Source: Hyphomicrobiales bacterium (GTDB lineage Bacteria > Pseudomonadota > Alphaproteobacteria > Rhizobiales > Devosiaceae). Taken from it: a stretch of 64,000 nt of DNA. Positions 29,061-39,764 of the stretch are shown here, in pieces. Where the stretch lies: contig JALSII010000025.1 in the NCBI GenBank assembly GCA_026981645.1, positions 124,001 through 188,000 on the forward strand. Reading direction: 5' to 3'. Numbering within the stretch: the stretch's first letter is position 1; the number at the start of each line of letters is the position of its first letter. Both the position numbers and the translations under genes were made by a program. Under the pieces are notes generated by a model that ran no database searches, was not told the DNA's origin, and saw only the letters and a list, made by a program, of their open reading frames with translations.

Positions 29061-29597
29061 ATGATGCGCGCCCGTTCACTTATGCTTGGCGTTGCCGCGA
29101 CTTTCGCGTTGACGACCGGTGCCTTTTCTCAGTCGCTTAGCGATCCTTATGCCGGTTATGGCGGGGTCGGTTTTGAGGGGTTTTATGCCGGGGTTCTTCT
29201 CGGTGGTTTTTTCGATGGAACGTCGAATTATCTGACTGCTCCCGATACCAACGCTATCAGCCTTGGCGCTGCGGTTGGTGTGAATTTCTATATCACCGAC
29301 TCGGTTCTGGGCGGGTTTGAAGTTCAGGGAACGGCAAATTTTGGCACAACAGCCACCGCTTTTGATGCTCTGGCCTTGGGCCGTGTTGGTTTTGCCCCCT
29401 CTGATGACTTTATGGTTTATGGTGCCAGTGGACTCGGGGTTGCTTCTGGTCAGGGTGTTTACGCATTCGGCGGTGGTGTGGAAGTTGCTGCCTATGATTC
29501 GCTCAGCGTGCGTGGAGAGCTTCTGGCTCTGGGAGGATGGGGAACCGCTCCCGATGCGGTAAAAGGCACGGTTGGCCTCTTGTGGCGTATGCAATAA
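29061..29597 (+). CDS. Small outer-membrane beta-barrel protein
   Basis: A 178-residue exported protein with a signal peptide ending near residue 25 (TTGAFSQ-SLS). The mature part alternates short amphipathic strands with Gly/Asn/Asp turns (FEGFYAGVLLGGFFDG, ISLGAAVGVNFYITDSVLGGFEVQG, LALGRVGFAPSDDFMVYGASGLGVA) and ends TVGLLWRMQ. This fits the eight-strand Omp25/RopB-type porin-like barrels of alphaproteobacteria. ATG 29061 has GGAG six bases upstream; a TTG at 29055 is possible but unnecessary. A strong terminator follows. The exact role is unknown. Confidence 0.82.
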   Translation: MMRARSLMLGVAATFALTTGAFSQSLSDPYAGYGGVGFEGFYAGVLLGGFFDGTSNYLTAPDTNAISLGAAVGVNFYITDSVLGGFEVQGTANFGTTATAFDALALGRVGFAPSDDFMVYGASGLGVASGQGVYAFGGGVEVAAYDSLSVRGELLALGGWGTAPDAVKGTVGLLWRMQ

Positions 29598-29623
29598 GAC
29601 CTGCTGGTCAAAAATCACTTGAG

Positions 29624-29651
29624 AAGGCCCCGCTTGCGGGGTCTTTTTTTT
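29624..29651 (+). terminator. Intrinsic terminator after the outer-membrane protein gene
   Basis: AAGGCCCCGC (29624-29633) pairs with GCGGGGTCTT (29636-29645), with one G-T pair, and is followed by a run of eight T. It separates the barrel gene from the complex I operon. Confidence 0.9.
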
Positions 29652-29882
29652 GGTTTTGGTACTGGCAAATTTGCCACCCGGGTGCGACGTTTTGTTAAAT
29701 CAGTGGCGAAGTGCTGCGATGCCTCTTGAAAGAGTGCTGGGGCTAAGCTAAGCGAAAGACCAACACTGTCCGGTGTCGCAAAAATTCTTTTGGCAGGTGT
29801 TGGTGCAAATCACTCAACTCAATGCTAAGGATTGCTGCGCTGCCTCAATAGCAAGCAGGGCCTCATAATGCAGGGCGAAACA
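29652..29882. other. Leader region of the nuo operon
   Basis: No gene is visible here. It must hold the promoter of the 14-gene nuo operon, but no good -35/-10 pair stands out. Two in-frame alternative starts for nuoA (TTG 29832 and ATG 29868) lie here. Confidence 0.5.
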
Positions 29883-30248
29883 ATGAACGATCTGCTCTTT
29901 GACTATCTGCCCATAATCATTTTTCTGGCGCTCAGCGCCGTTATCGGACTGGCTTTGCTGGTTGCCCCCTTCGTCATAGCTGTAAAAAGGCCTGACCCCG
30001 AAAAGGTTTCGGCCTATGAGTGTGGGTTCGAAGCTTTTGACGATGCGCGCATGAAATTTGATGTGCGGTTTTATCTCGTGGCTATCCTGTTCATTATTTT
30101 TGACCTTGAGGTCGCTTTTCTATTTCCATGGGCGGTTGCCTTCAAAGAGGTGGGTTGGTTTGGCTTCTGGTCCATGATGATATTCCTTGGAATTTTGACT
30201 GTCGGCTTCATTTATGAGTGGCGTAAAGGAGCTCTGGAATGGGATTAG
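29883..30248 (+). CDS. nuoA: NADH-quinone oxidoreductase subunit A
   Basis: NuoA is a small three-helix membrane subunit of complex I, near the quinone channel. The 121-residue product from ATG 29883 starts [15 protein letters not shown] and contains the conserved [43 protein letters not shown] precedes the chosen start by about eight bases; ATG 29868 would add five residues. First gene of the nuo operon. It overlaps nuoB by ten bases. Confidence 0.96.
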   Translation: MNDLLFDYLPIIIFLALSAVIGLALLVAPFVIAVKRPDPEKVSAYECGFEAFDDARMKFDVRFYLVAILFIIFDLEVAFLFPWAVAFKEVGWFGFWSMMIFLGILTVGFIYEWRKGALEWD

Positions 30249-30820
30249 GCGAACCTGACAATACCCTGGTCGCGCCAAGACCTCGCGGCATAATCGACCC
30301 CAACACGGGCAAACCGGTGGGGGCGAACGAGCCCTATTTCGTCGAAATGAGTGATGAGTTGGCCGACAAGGGGTTTCTGGTCACGAGCACCGACGAACTC
30401 ATCAATTGGGCCCGTACTGGCTCGCTGATGTGGATGTCGTTCGGTCTGGCCTGTTGCGCCATTGAAATGATGCAGTTGGCCATGCCCCGTTATGATGCGG
30501 AAAGATTTGGCTTTGCTCCGCGCGGCTCCCCCCGTCAGTCCGACGTGATGATCATTTCAGGCACACTCACCAATAAAATGGCTCCGGCTCTGCGCAAGGT
30601 TTACGACCAGATGCCCGAGCCTCGTTATGTGATTTCCATGGGTTCGTGTGCCAATGGTGGTGGTTACTATTATTATTCCTATTCTGTGGTGCGGGGATGT
30701 GATCGGATTGTGCCGGTGGATATCTACGTGCCCGGATGCCCCCCAACGGCTGAGGCGCTGCTTTATGGCGTTTTGCTTTTACAGAAAAAAATTCGCCGCA
30801 CCGGCACCATTGAAAGATAA
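30239..30820 (+). CDS. nuoB: NADH-quinone oxidoreductase subunit B
   Basis: NuoB carries the last iron-sulfur cluster, N2, that passes electrons to quinone. In the 193-residue product the ligands are the adjacent Cys72-Cys73 ([10 protein letters not shown]), Cys137 (GSCANGGG) and Cys167 ([14 protein letters not shown]). The N-terminal 45 residues are a variable extension typical of alphaproteobacteria and mitochondria. It starts inside the nuoA 3' end. Confidence 0.98.
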   Translation: MGLGEPDNTLVAPRPRGIIDPNTGKPVGANEPYFVEMSDELADKGFLVTSTDELINWARTGSLMWMSFGLACCAIEMMQLAMPRYDAERFGFAPRGSPRQSDVMIISGTLTNKMAPALRKVYDQMPEPRYVISMGSCANGGGYYYYSYSVVRGCDRIVPVDIYVPGCPPTAEALLYGVLLLQKKIRRTGTIER

Positions 30821-30825
30821 TAACC

Positions 30826-31455
30826 ATGTCAGCGGCAAATGCAGGCAAAAGCCCAGTGAACAACGAGGCTCTCGGTGAGATTGGTGATTATATCGCGCTC
30901 AAGCTGGCCGACAAAATCGACGAGCAAGTAATTGCCTGGGGTGATCTGACTATTTCGGTGCATCGCGACCTGATTGTGGAAACCATCCGCTTTCTGCGCG
31001 ACAACACCCAATTGCGGTTTGTCTCTCTGGTTGACATTTGCGGAGTGGATTATCCGGGTCGGGCCGAACGCTTTGAAGTGGTCTATCACCTGCTCAGCCC
31101 CACGCGGAATCTGCGTATTCGTATCAAAACTACCACCGACGAGGAAACACCGATTGCTTCGCTAACCGAGATATTCCCTGGAGCATTGTGGTATGAGCGT
31201 GAAGCCTATGACATGTTCGGGATATTATTTACCGGGCACCCCGATTTGCGCCGCCTGCTCACGGATTACGGGTTTGACGGATACCCCCTGCGCAAGGATT
31301 TCCCGACATCGGGATATGTGGAACTGCGCTATGACGAGGCGCGTAAAAAAGTTGTGTATGAGCCGGTAAAACTTGCACAGGAATTCCGCTCATTTGACTA
31401 TCTCTCTCCCTGGGAAGGCACTGAATATGTGCTGCCCGGCGACGAAAAAGCGTGA
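30826..31455 (+). CDS. nuoC: NADH-quinone oxidoreductase subunit C
   Basis: This is the 30-kDa subunit of the peripheral arm, 209 residues. The conserved core is [38 protein letters not shown], then [46 protein letters not shown]. It is separate from NuoD, unlike the fused NuoCD of E. coli. The start ATG follows nuoB by five bases without a strong ribosome site, suggesting coupling. Confidence 0.97.
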   Translation: MSAANAGKSPVNNEALGEIGDYIALKLADKIDEQVIAWGDLTISVHRDLIVETIRFLRDNTQLRFVSLVDICGVDYPGRAERFEVVYHLLSPTRNLRIRIKTTTDEETPIASLTEIFPGALWYEREAYDMFGILFTGHPDLRRLLTDYGFDGYPLRKDFPTSGYVELRYDEARKKVVYEPVKLAQEFRSFDYLSPWEGTEYVLPGDEKA

Positions 31456-31474
31456 AAGAGGGGAGGGGATAAAA

Positions 31475-32665
31475 ATGAGCGAAGCTGAGTTGAAAAACTT
31501 CACCATCAACTTCGGCCCCCAGCACCCTGCAGCACACGGTGTTTTACGTCTGGTGCTTGAGTTGGACGGCGAGGTCGTTGAGCGTTGCGACCCCCATGTG
31601 GGGCTGTTGCACCGGGGAACCGAAAAGCTCATTGAAAGCAAGACCTATTTGCAGGCGCTGCCCTATTTTGATCGGCTCGACTATGTGGCGCCAATGAATC
31701 AGGAGCATGCATTTGCTCTGACGGTTGAAAAAATGCTGGGCATTGAAGTGCCCCGGCGCGGTCAACTCATCCGGGTGCTCTATTGCGAAATCGGGCGCAT
31801 TCTCTCCCATATGCTCAATATCACCACCCAGGCCCTTGATGTGGGTGCGTTGACACCGCCGGTCTGGGGCTTTGAAGAGCGTGAAAAACTGCTGGTTTTT
31901 TACGAGCGTGCTTCGGGCAGCCGTTTTCACGCCGCCTATATCCGCCCCGGCGGTGTTCATCAGGATCTGCCCCAGGATCTGATTGACGATATCGAGGCGT
32001 TCTGTGATCCGTTTTTGAAGGTTCTGGACGATATCGAAGGCCTGCTTACCGGAAACCGTATTTTCAAACAGCGCAACGTTGATATCGGCGTGGTTACGCT
32101 GGAAGAGGCCTGGGAATGGGGCTTTTCCGGGGTCATGGTGCGCGGCTCGGGCGCCGCATGGGATTTGCGCAAAAGTCAGCCCTACGATTGTTATGATGAA
32201 ATGGAATTTGACATTCCCATCGGCAAGAACGGTGACAATTACGACCGCTATCTGATCCGCATGGAAGAAATGCGTCAGGCGGTCCGTATCATGCGCCAGT
32301 GCATCGACAAGCTGAATGCACCGGAAGGCAAGGGGCCGGTCGCCTCCACCGATACCAAGGTTGTGCCGCCAAAACGCTCCGAAATGAAACAGTCCATGGA
32401 AGGGCTGATCCAACACTTCAAACTTTACACCGAGGGTTTCAAGGTGCCCGAGGGTGAAACCTATTGTGCGGTGGAGGCACCAAAAGGTGAGTTTGGCGTC
32501 TATCTGGTTTCTGATGGCTCCAACAAACCCTATCGCTGCAAGATTAAAGCCCCCAGCTATGCGCACCTGTCGGCAATGGATTTCTTGTGCCGCGGGCACC
32601 TGCTGGCCGATGTTGCCGCCGTGCTTGGGTCTCTTGATGTCGTATTCGGGGAGATTGACCGCTGA
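31475..32665 (+). CDS. nuoD: NADH-quinone oxidoreductase subunit D
   Basis: NuoD, 396 residues, is the 49-kDa subunit that forms the quinone pocket with NuoB. It begins [33 protein letters not shown] and contains [17 protein letters not shown] and [19 protein letters not shown]. An upstream in-frame ATG at 31373 lies within nuoC and is not the start; GGGG lies eight bases before ATG 31475. The stop overlaps nuoE by one base. Confidence 0.98.
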   Translation: MSEAELKNFTINFGPQHPAAHGVLRLVLELDGEVVERCDPHVGLLHRGTEKLIESKTYLQALPYFDRLDYVAPMNQEHAFALTVEKMLGIEVPRRGQLIRVLYCEIGRILSHMLNITTQALDVGALTPPVWGFEEREKLLVFYERASGSRFHAAYIRPGGVHQDLPQDLIDDIEAFCDPFLKVLDDIEGLLTGNRIFKQRNVDIGVVTLEEAWEWGFSGVMVRGSGAAWDLRKSQPYDCYDEMEFDIPIGKNGDNYDRYLIRMEEMRQAVRIMRQCIDKLNAPEGKGPVASTDTKVVPPKRSEMKQSMEGLIQHFKLYTEGFKVPEGETYCAVEAPKGEFGVYLVSDGSNKPYRCKIKAPSYAHLSAMDFLCRGHLLADVAAVLGSLDVVFGEIDR

Positions 32666-33687
32666 TGTCCGTTCGTCGCCTTGCAGAAGATGCCCTTCAG
32701 CCCAAAAGTTTCGCCTTTAACAAAGAAAATGCCGCCTGGGCCAAAGCCCGCATTGCGCTTTATCCAAAAGGGCGTGAGCAATCAGCGGTCATTCCGCTGT
32801 TGATGCGGGCGCAGGATCAGGAAAGCTGGGTCAGCCGGGCCGCGATCGAAAAAATCGCAAAAATGCTCAACATGCCGCTTATCCGGGTGCTGGAGGTTGC
32901 AACCTTTTACACCCAGTTCCAGTTGCAGCCCGTGGGCACGCGCGCCCATGTGCAGGTCTGCGGCACCACCCCGTGCATGCTGCGCGGCGCCGAGGATTTA
33001 CGCAAAGTCTGCCAGAATAAAATCAACGCTCAGGCCCATCAGACCAATGCCGACGGCACGCTGAGCTGGGAAGAGGTCGAATGTCTGGGGGCCTGCGTCA
33101 ACGCGCCCATGGTGGCAATTGGTCATGATACCTATGAAGATCTGACCCCGGACCGGCTTGAAGAAATCATCGATGCGTTCGAGGCGGGAGAGGGGGACAA
33201 GGTGCCGACCGGCCCCCAGAACGGACGGACCTATTCCGCGCCACTCTCGGGCATGACCACACTGCTTGAGGTCCCTCAGCGCAAGCCCGTGAAACTTGCA
33301 AAACCCACCTCCACTGGCCCGACAAAAGCCAGGCCGGAAAAAACAAAAGCCGCACCCAAGCTGGCGGGCAAAGCCGTCAAACCCGCCAAGGGCGCATTAT
33401 TTGTCAAACCTGAAGGGGCGGCTGACGACCTGAAAATGATTTCCGGGGTTGGTCCGGTTCTTGAGAAAAAACTCAATGCTTTTGGTGTCACCCGCTTTGA
33501 TCAGGTGGCAAAATTCAGTCGCTCCGATATTGAGGCTCTCGATGAGGCCCTGAGTTTCAAGGGCCGCATTGATCGCGATCAATGGATCAAGCAGGCCGCC
33601 GCGCTAGCCATTGGCCCGGAGGAATATGCGCGCATATTCGGCAAGGCTCCGAGCGTTAAAAAACCAACCGCCAAAAAGCCGGGCTAG
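32665..33687 (+). CDS. nuoE: NADH-quinone oxidoreductase subunit E with helix-hairpin-helix-like tail
   Basis: NuoE holds the [2Fe-2S] cluster N1a beside the NADH site. Residues 1 to about 180 are the standard thioredoxin-like subunit with ligands Cys99, Cys104, Cys140 and Cys144. Residues 185-250 are a Lys/Pro/Ala-rich linker, and 254-314 a compact extra domain (DDLKMISGVGPVLEKKL ... [15 protein letters not shown]) of helix-hairpin-helix type. At 340 residues it is about twice the E. coli length. The tail is about 60% identical to the tail of ribosomal protein S2 later in this window. Extended NuoE proteins are, as far as I recall, common in Hyphomicrobiales; the function of the tail is unknown. 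Confidence 0.96.
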   Translation: MSVRRLAEDALQPKSFAFNKENAAWAKARIALYPKGREQSAVIPLLMRAQDQESWVSRAAIEKIAKMLNMPLIRVLEVATFYTQFQLQPVGTRAHVQVCGTTPCMLRGAEDLRKVCQNKINAQAHQTNADGTLSWEEVECLGACVNAPMVAIGHDTYEDLTPDRLEEIIDAFEAGEGDKVPTGPQNGRTYSAPLSGMTTLLEVPQRKPVKLAKPTSTGPTKARPEKTKAAPKLAGKAVKPAKGALFVKPEGAADDLKMISGVGPVLEKKLNAFGVTRFDQVAKFSRSDIEALDEALSFKGRIDRDQWIKQAAALAIGPEEYARIFGKAPSVKKPTAKKPG

Positions 33688-33699
33688 AGGAAACAAAAG

Positions 33700-35007
33700 A
33701 TGCTGCACGACAAGGATCGCATTTTTACCAACCTCTACGGGCAGGGCGACGCCGGGTTGAAGGGCGCTTTGGCCCGTGGAAGCTGGTCAGGCACAAAGGG
33801 GTTCGTCGAACAGGGGCGCGACTGGATTACCGATCAGGTCAAAGCCTCGGGCTTGCGTGGACGAGGCGGGGCTGGTTTCCCCACCGGGCTCAAATGGAGC
33901 TTTATGCCCAAGCAGAGCGACGGGCGGCCCCATTATCTGCTGGTCAATGCCGATGAAAGCGAGCCGGGCACCTGCAAGGATCGCGAAATTTTGCGCCACG
34001 ACCCCCACATTCTGATTGAAGGATGCGTGCTGGCGGCGCGCGCCATGGATGCCCATCTGGTATTCGTCTATATCCGGGGCGAGTTCATCCGCGAGCGACT
34101 GGCTTTTGAGCGGGCCGTGGAAGAAGCCTATGAGGCAAAACTCATCGGCAAGAACAATGTGCACGGCTGGGACCTGGACATTATTGTGCACCATGGGGCC
34201 GGGGCCTATATTTGCGGCGAGGAAACCGCGCTGATGGAGAGCCTTGAGGGCAAAAAGGGGCAGCCGCGCTTAAAACCTCCCTTTCCCGCCGGCATGGGCG
34301 TTTATGGCAATCCCACCACGGTCAACAATGTGGAATCCATTGCCGCCGTGCCTGAAATTCTGCGCCGGGGCGGGGCCTGGTTTGCCGGAATGGGACGGGA
34401 AAACAACACAGGCACCAAACTGTTCTGCATCTCGGGTCACGTGAACAATCCTGCCACCGTCGAAGAAGAAATGGGCATTCCCTTTCGCGAGCTTATCGAA
34501 AAGCATTGCGGGGGCATTCGCGGAGGCTGGGATAATCTGCTGGCAGTTATTCCGGGCGGCTCTTCGGTGCCGTGTGTACCGGGTGCCAAAATATCCGATG
34601 CGATTATGGATTTTGACGGTTTGCGCGAGGTTGGCTCCTCGCTGGGTACGGCGGCGGTTATCGTGATGGATAATTCTACAGACATCATCAAGGCCATCTG
34701 GCGTCTTTCGGTATTCTATAAGCATGAAAGCTGCGGCCAGTGCACTCCGTGCCGTGAGGGCACCGGCTGGATGATGCGGGTGATGGAGCGCATGGTCGAG
34801 GGGCGGGCCCAGAAGCGCGAAATCGATATGTTGCTCGATGTAACCAAACAGATTGAAGGGCATACGATATGCGCACTCGGGGACGCGGCGGCCTGGCCCA
34901 TTCAGGGCCTGATCAAAAATTTCCGCCCCGTCATCGAGGCGCGTATCGACGCCTATTCCTACAATTCCGATGCCGAGGGCGCCGTGCCCTCGATCGCGGC
35001 TGAATAA
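33700..35007 (+). CDS. nuoF: NADH-quinone oxidoreductase subunit F
   Basis: NuoF binds NADH and FMN and receives the electrons first. The 435-residue product has the nucleotide-binding [16 protein letters not shown], the FMN-binding [19 protein letters not shown] and the N3 cluster motif [15 protein letters not shown] near residue 345 with the fourth Cys in [14 protein letters not shown] lies eight bases before ATG 33700. The large frame on the opposite strand here is a shadow. Confidence 0.98.
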   Translation: MLHDKDRIFTNLYGQGDAGLKGALARGSWSGTKGFVEQGRDWITDQVKASGLRGRGGAGFPTGLKWSFMPKQSDGRPHYLLVNADESEPGTCKDREILRHDPHILIEGCVLAARAMDAHLVFVYIRGEFIRERLAFERAVEEAYEAKLIGKNNVHGWDLDIIVHHGAGAYICGEETALMESLEGKKGQPRLKPPFPAGMGVYGNPTTVNNVESIAAVPEILRRGGAWFAGMGRENNTGTKLFCISGHVNNPATVEEEMGIPFRELIEKHCGGIRGGWDNLLAVIPGGSSVPCVPGAKISDAIMDFDGLREVGSSLGTAAVIVMDNSTDIIKAIWRLSVFYKHESCGQCTPCREGTGWMMRVMERMVEGRAQKREIDMLLDVTKQIEGHTICALGDAAAWPIQGLIKNFRPVIEARIDAYSYNSDAEGAVPSIAAE

Positions 35008-35022
35008 GGGCGGATTTGAGCT

Positions 35023-37128
35023 ATGGCGCAAATCAAGGTTGATGGCGAACTGATCGAAGTGCCCGACCACTTCACGCTGATGCAGGCGGCTGAAGCTGCT
35101 GGCGCTGAAATACCGCGTTTTTGTTATCACGAGCGCCTCTCCGTCGCTGGGAACTGCCGCATGTGTCTGGTTGAGGTGAAGGGCGGCCCGCCCAAGCCCC
35201 AGGCCAGTTGTGCGCTGGGGGTAAAGGATTTGCGTCCCGGCCCTGATGGCGAACCCCCCGAAATGTTCACCAACACCCCGATGGTTAAAAAGGCCCGCGA
35301 AGGGGTGATGGAGTTTCTGCTTATCAACCATCCGCTGGATTGCCCCATCTGCGATCAGGGGGGGGAGTGCGATCTTCAGGATCAGGCGATGGCCTACGGA
35401 ATTGAGGCCTCCCGTTACACCGAAAGCAAGCGCGCCGTGGAAAACAAATATATAGGGCCACTGGTCAAAACCATCATGACCCGGTGCATTCATTGCACCC
35501 GCTGCGTGCGCTTTACCACCGAAGTGGCCGGTATTTCCGAACTCGGGCTTGTGGGGCGCGGTGAGGACGCTGAAATCACCACCTATCTTGAACGGGCCAT
35601 GAGCAGCGAATTGCAGGGCAATGTCATCGACTTGTGCCCGGTGGGTGCGCTGACTTCGCGCCCTTATGAATTTACCGCAAGGCCCTGGGAACTCACCAAA
35701 ACCGAAACCATTGACGTAATGGATGCGGTGGGCTCCAACATTCGGGTGGACGCACGGGGTCGCGAAGTGATGCGGGTTTTGCCCCGCATAAACGAGGACA
35801 TCAATGAAGAGTGGATTTCGGACAAAACCCGCTTCATCTGGGACGGATTGAAATCCCAGCGTCTGGACCGCCCCTATGTGCGCAAAAAGGGCAGGCTGGA
35901 GGAAGCAAGCTGGGACGAGGCTTTCAAAACCATCGCCCGTGCCGCCAGGAAGGCAGGCAACAAGGTGGGCGCCATCGCCGGCGACCTTGCAGGTGTTGAA
36001 GAGATGTTCGCTCTCAAACAGCTCATCGCTTCGCTGGGCTCGGGGCATATGGATTGCCGCCCGGCCATGTCCGCCATTGACCCCGGCATGGACCGTGCCG
36101 CCTATATCTTCAACCCCGCCATTGCCGGGATTGAGCAGGCTGATGCGCTTCTTATCATCGGAGCCAATCCACGCCGCGAGGCCTCGCTGGTCAATGCCCG
36201 CATTCGCAAGAGCTGGCGCGCCAACGGCCTGGCTATCGGTCTTATCGGCGACCGCGCTGACCTGACCTATGATTATCAATATCTGGGGGATGATTTTGCC
36301 GCCCTGCAATCAATTGCCGACGGCTCCTCCAGATTTGCCAAAAAGCTTAAAAATGCCGAACGTCCGCTGATTATCATAGGGGAGGGTGCACTCTCGCAAA
36401 ATGCCGCCGGAAAACAGGCCGGACGTGATGTGATGGCGCTGGCGTCAAAAATTGCTCAGGATTGCGGTGCGCTGAGTGCCGAGTGGAACGGCTTTGGCGT
36501 TTTGCACAATGGTGCAGGGCGCGTTGGCGGGCTGGATATAGGCTTTGTGCCGCAAGCAGGGGGCGTTTGCTCCGCCGACCAGATTGACCTGTGCGCCAGC
36601 GGCGATATTGAGTTGATGTTTCTTCTTGGGGCCGATGAATATGACATGTCGGCGCTTGGTGAAGCGATGGTCGTCTATATCGGCTCCCACGGGGACGCCG
36701 GGGCGCACCGGGCCGATGTCATCCTGCCCGCGGCAACCTATACTGAAAAAAGTGCAACCTATGTGAATACGGAAGGCCGTGTTCAGATCACGACCCGCGC
36801 CGTGTTCCCGCCAGGTGAGGCCAAAGAGGACTGGGCGATTATCCGGGCGCTTTCCGCGCACCTCAAAAAAACGCTTCCCTATAATTCTTTGACCGAGCTG
36901 CGCGCCGCTCTCTACCAGCAACATCCGCATCTGGCGCGCATCGACCATATCGAGCCGGGCAGTGTCGAAGCGCTCAGGGCGCTGGCAAAACCCGTGAAAG
37001 CAACCCACAAACTGTCGTTTGCCTCGCCGATTGAGGATTTTTATCTCACCAACCCGATTGCGCGTGCCTCGGCGGTTATGGGTGAATGCGCCCAATTGGC
37101 GCAAGGCATGCTCAAGGCAGCGGAGTAG
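35023..37128 (+). CDS. nuoG: NADH-quinone oxidoreductase subunit G
   Basis: NuoG, 701 residues, is the largest peripheral subunit. The N-terminal ferredoxin domain carries Cys34, Cys45, Cys48 and Cys63 (N1b). Then come [19 protein letters not shown] with the N5/N4 ligands and [16 protein letters not shown]. The rest is the molybdopterin-oxidoreductase-like domain without cofactor ([22 protein letters not shown]). It probably lacks the extra N7 cluster because I see no additional CxxCxxxC set in the C-terminal part. Ends five bases or so before nuoH. Confidence 0.97.
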   Translation: MAQIKVDGELIEVPDHFTLMQAAEAAGAEIPRFCYHERLSVAGNCRMCLVEVKGGPPKPQASCALGVKDLRPGPDGEPPEMFTNTPMVKKAREGVMEFLLINHPLDCPICDQGGECDLQDQAMAYGIEASRYTESKRAVENKYIGPLVKTIMTRCIHCTRCVRFTTEVAGISELGLVGRGEDAEITTYLERAMSSELQGNVIDLCPVGALTSRPYEFTARPWELTKTETIDVMDAVGSNIRVDARGREVMRVLPRINEDINEEWISDKTRFIWDGLKSQRLDRPYVRKKGRLEEASWDEAFKTIARAARKAGNKVGAIAGDLAGVEEMFALKQLIASLGSGHMDCRPAMSAIDPGMDRAAYIFNPAIAGIEQADALLIIGANPRREASLVNARIRKSWRANGLAIGLIGDRADLTYDYQYLGDDFAALQSIADGSSRFAKKLKNAERPLIIIGEGALSQNAAGKQAGRDVMALASKIAQDCGALSAEWNGFGVLHNGAGRVGGLDIGFVPQAGGVCSADQIDLCASGDIELMFLLGADEYDMSALGEAMVVYIGSHGDAGAHRADVILPAATYTEKSATYVNTEGRVQITTRAVFPPGEAKEDWAIIRALSAHLKKTLPYNSLTELRAALYQQHPHLARIDHIEPGSVEALRALAKPVKATHKLSFASPIEDFYLTNPIARASAVMGECAQLAQGMLKAAE

Positions 37129-37132
37129 GACC

Positions 37133-38233
37133 ATGATTGACTGGATTTTGATGGCCCTGGATTATCTGGTTGGCATTCCCTTTCTGGGGTGGGGCGCCTC
37201 CATCGGCTTTGTGTGGAAGGCCCTGCTGATGCTGGTGGTTCTTCTTGTAATCACCGCCTATGTGCTGCTGGCTGACCGCAAAATCTGGGCCGCTGTCCAT
37301 ATCAGGCGGGGCCCCAATGTGGTGGGCGCCTTCGGCCTGCTCCAGAGTTTTGCCGACCTGCTCAAATTTGTGTTCAAGGAGCCGATTATTCCGGCCGGCG
37401 CGGACAAGGTTTTGTTCCTGCTCGCCCCGCTCATTACCGTGCTGCTGGCCCTTACAGCATGGGTGGTCATTCCGGTTGATGCGGGTTGGGCATTGAGCGA
37501 CCTCAATGTGGGCATTCTGTTCGTTCTGGCCATATCCTCGCTCTCCGTTTACGGCATCATCATTGGCGGCTGGGCCTCGAACTCCAAATATCCGTTCCTT
37601 GGCGCGCTGCGCTCGGCGGCGCAGATGGTGTCCTATGAGGTGTCCATCGGCTTTGTCATCGTCACCGTTTTGCTGATTGTGGGTTCGCTGAACCTTTCCG
37701 ACATTGTTGTCGCCCAACAGGAGATGGGTCTGGCCCATGCGCTGGGTGTTCCCTGGATGAACTTTTTGAACTGGTTCTGGCTGCCCCTGTTCCCCATGTT
37801 CATCATCTTTTTCATCTCGGCGCTGGCCGAAACCAACCGTCCTCCGTTTGACCTGCCCGAGGCCGAGAGCGAACTGGTTGCCGGGTTCATGGTTGAATAT
37901 GGCTCTACCCCTTACATGATGTACATGCTGGGGGAATATGTGGCCATCATGCTCATGTGCGCCATGACCACTATCCTGTTTCTGGGCGGTTGGGCCGCGC
38001 CGCTTGAAATAGCGCCCTTCACCTGGTTGCCCGGGGTCGTCTGGTTCACCATCAAGGCCTCGATGGTGTTTTTCATGTTCTCCATGGTCAAGGTTTTTGT
38101 GCCCCGCTATCGTTATGACCAGTTGATGCGTCTGGGGTGGAAAGTGTTTCTACCCATCTCCATTGCCATGATTTTTGTGGTCGCGCTGGTGTTGCAAATC
38201 ACCGGCTGGGGCTGGAACGGGGGTGTGGCATGA
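37133..38233 (+). CDS. nuoH: NADH-quinone oxidoreductase subunit H
   Basis: NuoH is the eight-helix membrane subunit that lines the quinone tunnel and links both arms of complex I. The 366-residue product from ATG 37133 shows [45 protein letters not shown] and [33 protein letters not shown] longer frame to 37019 runs inside nuoG and is not used. Its stop overlaps the nuoI start. Confidence 0.98.
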   Translation: MIDWILMALDYLVGIPFLGWGASIGFVWKALLMLVVLLVITAYVLLADRKIWAAVHIRRGPNVVGAFGLLQSFADLLKFVFKEPIIPAGADKVLFLLAPLITVLLALTAWVVIPVDAGWALSDLNVGILFVLAISSLSVYGIIIGGWASNSKYPFLGALRSAAQMVSYEVSIGFVIVTVLLIVGSLNLSDIVVAQQEMGLAHALGVPWMNFLNWFWLPLFPMFIIFFISALAETNRPPFDLPEAESELVAGFMVEYGSTPYMMYMLGEYVAIMLMCAMTTILFLGGWAAPLEIAPFTWLPGVVWFTIKASMVFFMFSMVKVFVPRYRYDQLMRLGWKVFLPISIAMIFVVALVLQITGWGWNGGVA

Positions 38234-38718
38234 GAGCGCTTCAATTCATAAATTCACTTCTGCTCAGAGAGTTCGTGAGCGCATTCCTGATGTCCATGCG
38301 CTATTTTTTCTCGCCCAAGGTGACCATCAACTATCCGTTCGAGAAGGGCGAGGTTTCTCCCCGTTTTCGCGGTGAACATGCCCTGAGGCGCTACCCCAAC
38401 GGCGAAGAGCGCTGCATTGCCTGCAAGCTGTGCGAGGCCATCTGCCCGGCCCAGGCCATCACCATTGAAGCGGGGCCACGCCAGAATGACGGCACAAGAC
38501 GCACAATCCGCTATGACATCGACATGGTCAAATGTATCTATTGCGGCTTTTGCCAGGAGGCCTGCCCGGTGGATGCCATCGTTGAAGGCCCCAATTTTGA
38601 ATTTGCCACCGAAACCCGCGAGGAGCTCTATTTTTCCAAGGAAAAGCTTCTGGCCAATGGCGACCGCTGGGAGCGTGAACTTGCGCGCAATATCTCAGTT
38701 GATGCGCCCTACAGATAG
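38230..38718 (+). CDS. nuoI: NADH-quinone oxidoreductase subunit I
   Basis: NuoI, 162 residues, holds clusters N6a and N6b. Two ferredoxin motifs are intact: Cys62-x2-Cys65-x2-Cys68-x3-Cys72 and Cys102-x2-Cys105-x2-Cys108-x3-Cys112. The start ATG 38230 overlaps the nuoH stop by four bases; the longer upstream frame lies inside nuoH. A 115-base gap with a dispersed repeat follows before nuoJ, the only sizeable gap in the operon. Confidence 0.98.
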   Translation: MRALQFINSLLLREFVSAFLMSMRYFFSPKVTINYPFEKGEVSPRFRGEHALRRYPNGEERCIACKLCEAICPAQAITIEAGPRQNDGTRRTIRYDIDMVKCIYCGFCQEACPVDAIVEGPNFEFATETREELYFSKEKLLANGDRWERELARNISVDAPYR

Positions 38719-38729
38719 GAGTGCCGGCA

Positions 38730-38774
38730 GCAAAAGTGGATACCGGTTTTGCGCTTCGACCAGCACGACAAACA
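38730..38774. repeat. Dispersed palindromic element between nuoI and nuoJ
   Basis: A partly palindromic block: GCAAAA (38730-38735), an eleven-base centre with CCGG, TTTTGC (38747-38752), then a tail CTTCGACCAGCACGACAAAC. From memory, elements with the core AAGTGGATACCGGTTTTGC recur between genes in Mesorhizobium and other Hyphomicrobiales genomes. I found only one copy in this window, so the repeat status rests on that recollection. Confidence 0.5.
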
Positions 38775-38833
38775 TAGAAAGAAGAAGGCCGCATGTGCCA
38801 GCAGAAAGAAATTAGAATTGTGAGGAGAGAAAA

Positions 38834-39442
38834 ATGACCCTGCCGGTATTTTTCTTCTACATTTTTTCAGGCATAGCCATTGCCTCGGCCGTAATGGTGA
38901 TTTCTTCGCGCAATCCGGTGCACTCGGTACTGTTTCTCATTCTGGCCTTCATCAATGCTGCGGGTATTTTCATGCTGGCGGGTGCCGAGTTTCTGGCGAT
39001 GATTCTCATCATTGTCTATGTGGGCGCGGTCATGGTGCTTTTCCTGTTCGTGGTGATGATGCTGGACGTGGATTTTGCCGACTTCAAGCGCGGGGCGCTG
39101 CAATATATGCCCGTTGGCGTGATTGTCGGGGTCATCCTGCTGATAGAACTGCTGATGGTGGCGGGCAGCACATTTGTCTCCCCGGAACTGGCCGCAGGCA
39201 GTGCCATGCCCATCAATAACGCTGTTTCAAATACTCAGGCGCTGGGTGAAGTGCTTTACACCCGCTATGTGTTCCTGTTTCAGGGCGCGGGGCTGATTTT
39301 GCTGGTGGCCATGATCGGGGCAATTGTTCTCACACTGCATCACAGAAAAGGCGTCAAACGCCAGGATATCGGCGAGCAGGTGGCGCGCAACCCAAAGACT
39401 GCCATCAAGGTGGTCAAGGTCAAAAGCGGTGAGGGATTATAA
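38834..39442 (+). CDS. nuoJ: NADH-quinone oxidoreductase subunit J
   Basis: NuoJ, 202 residues, is a five-helix membrane subunit; its third helix has the pi-bulge involved in coupling ([28 protein letters not shown]). The tail is basic and hydrophilic. A strong GAGGAG lies about seven bases before ATG 38834, which fits a restart of translation after the intergenic repeat. It is followed by nuoK after two bases. Confidence 0.97.
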   Translation: MTLPVFFFYIFSGIAIASAVMVISSRNPVHSVLFLILAFINAAGIFMLAGAEFLAMILIIVYVGAVMVLFLFVVMMLDVDFADFKRGALQYMPVGVIVGVILLIELLMVAGSTFVSPELAAGSAMPINNAVSNTQALGEVLYTRYVFLFQGAGLILLVAMIGAIVLTLHHRKGVKRQDIGEQVARNPKTAIKVVKVKSGEGL

Positions 39443-39444
39443 CA

Positions 39445-39759
39445 ATGGAACCGGTAATCGGACTAAGTCATTTCCTGACCGTTGGCGCAATCCTTTTTAC
39501 GCTTGGGGTCGTTGGTATCTTCCTCAACCGCAAAAATGTCATCATCATTCTGATGTCCATTGAGCTTATTCTATTGGCGGTCAACATCAATTTTGTCGGC
39601 TTTAGTGCGCATCTCAATGATTTGGCGGGACAGGTGTTTGCCTTGCTCATCCTGACGGTTGCTGCGGCCGAAGCGGCGATAGGTCTTGCCATCCTTGTGG
39701 TCTTTTTCAGAAATCGCGGCTCCATCGCGGTTGATGATGTCAACATGATGAAGGGTTAG
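39445..39759 (+). CDS. nuoK: NADH-quinone oxidoreductase subunit K
   Basis: The product has 104 residues and three membrane helices. The conserved [30 protein letters not shown] includes the membrane glutamate used for proton transfer, and the second Glu lies in [26 protein letters not shown] 39445 starts two bases after nuoJ ends. Normal family length. Confidence 0.98.
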   Translation: MEPVIGLSHFLTVGAILFTLGVVGIFLNRKNVIIILMSIELILLAVNINFVGFSAHLNDLAGQVFALLILTVAAAEAAIGLAILVVFFRNRGSIAVDDVNMMKG

Positions 39760-39764
39760 GGGCA

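Noticed and set aside
31544-32599. 351-codon minus-strand frame
   Set aside because: Antisense to nuoD; composition is that of a shadow frame.
34270-36309. 679-codon frame on the minus strand
   Set aside because: It is antisense to nuoF and nuoG, whose products match their families along the whole length. The translated sequence is His/Gly/Phe-rich, typical of a shadow frame in GC-rich DNA.
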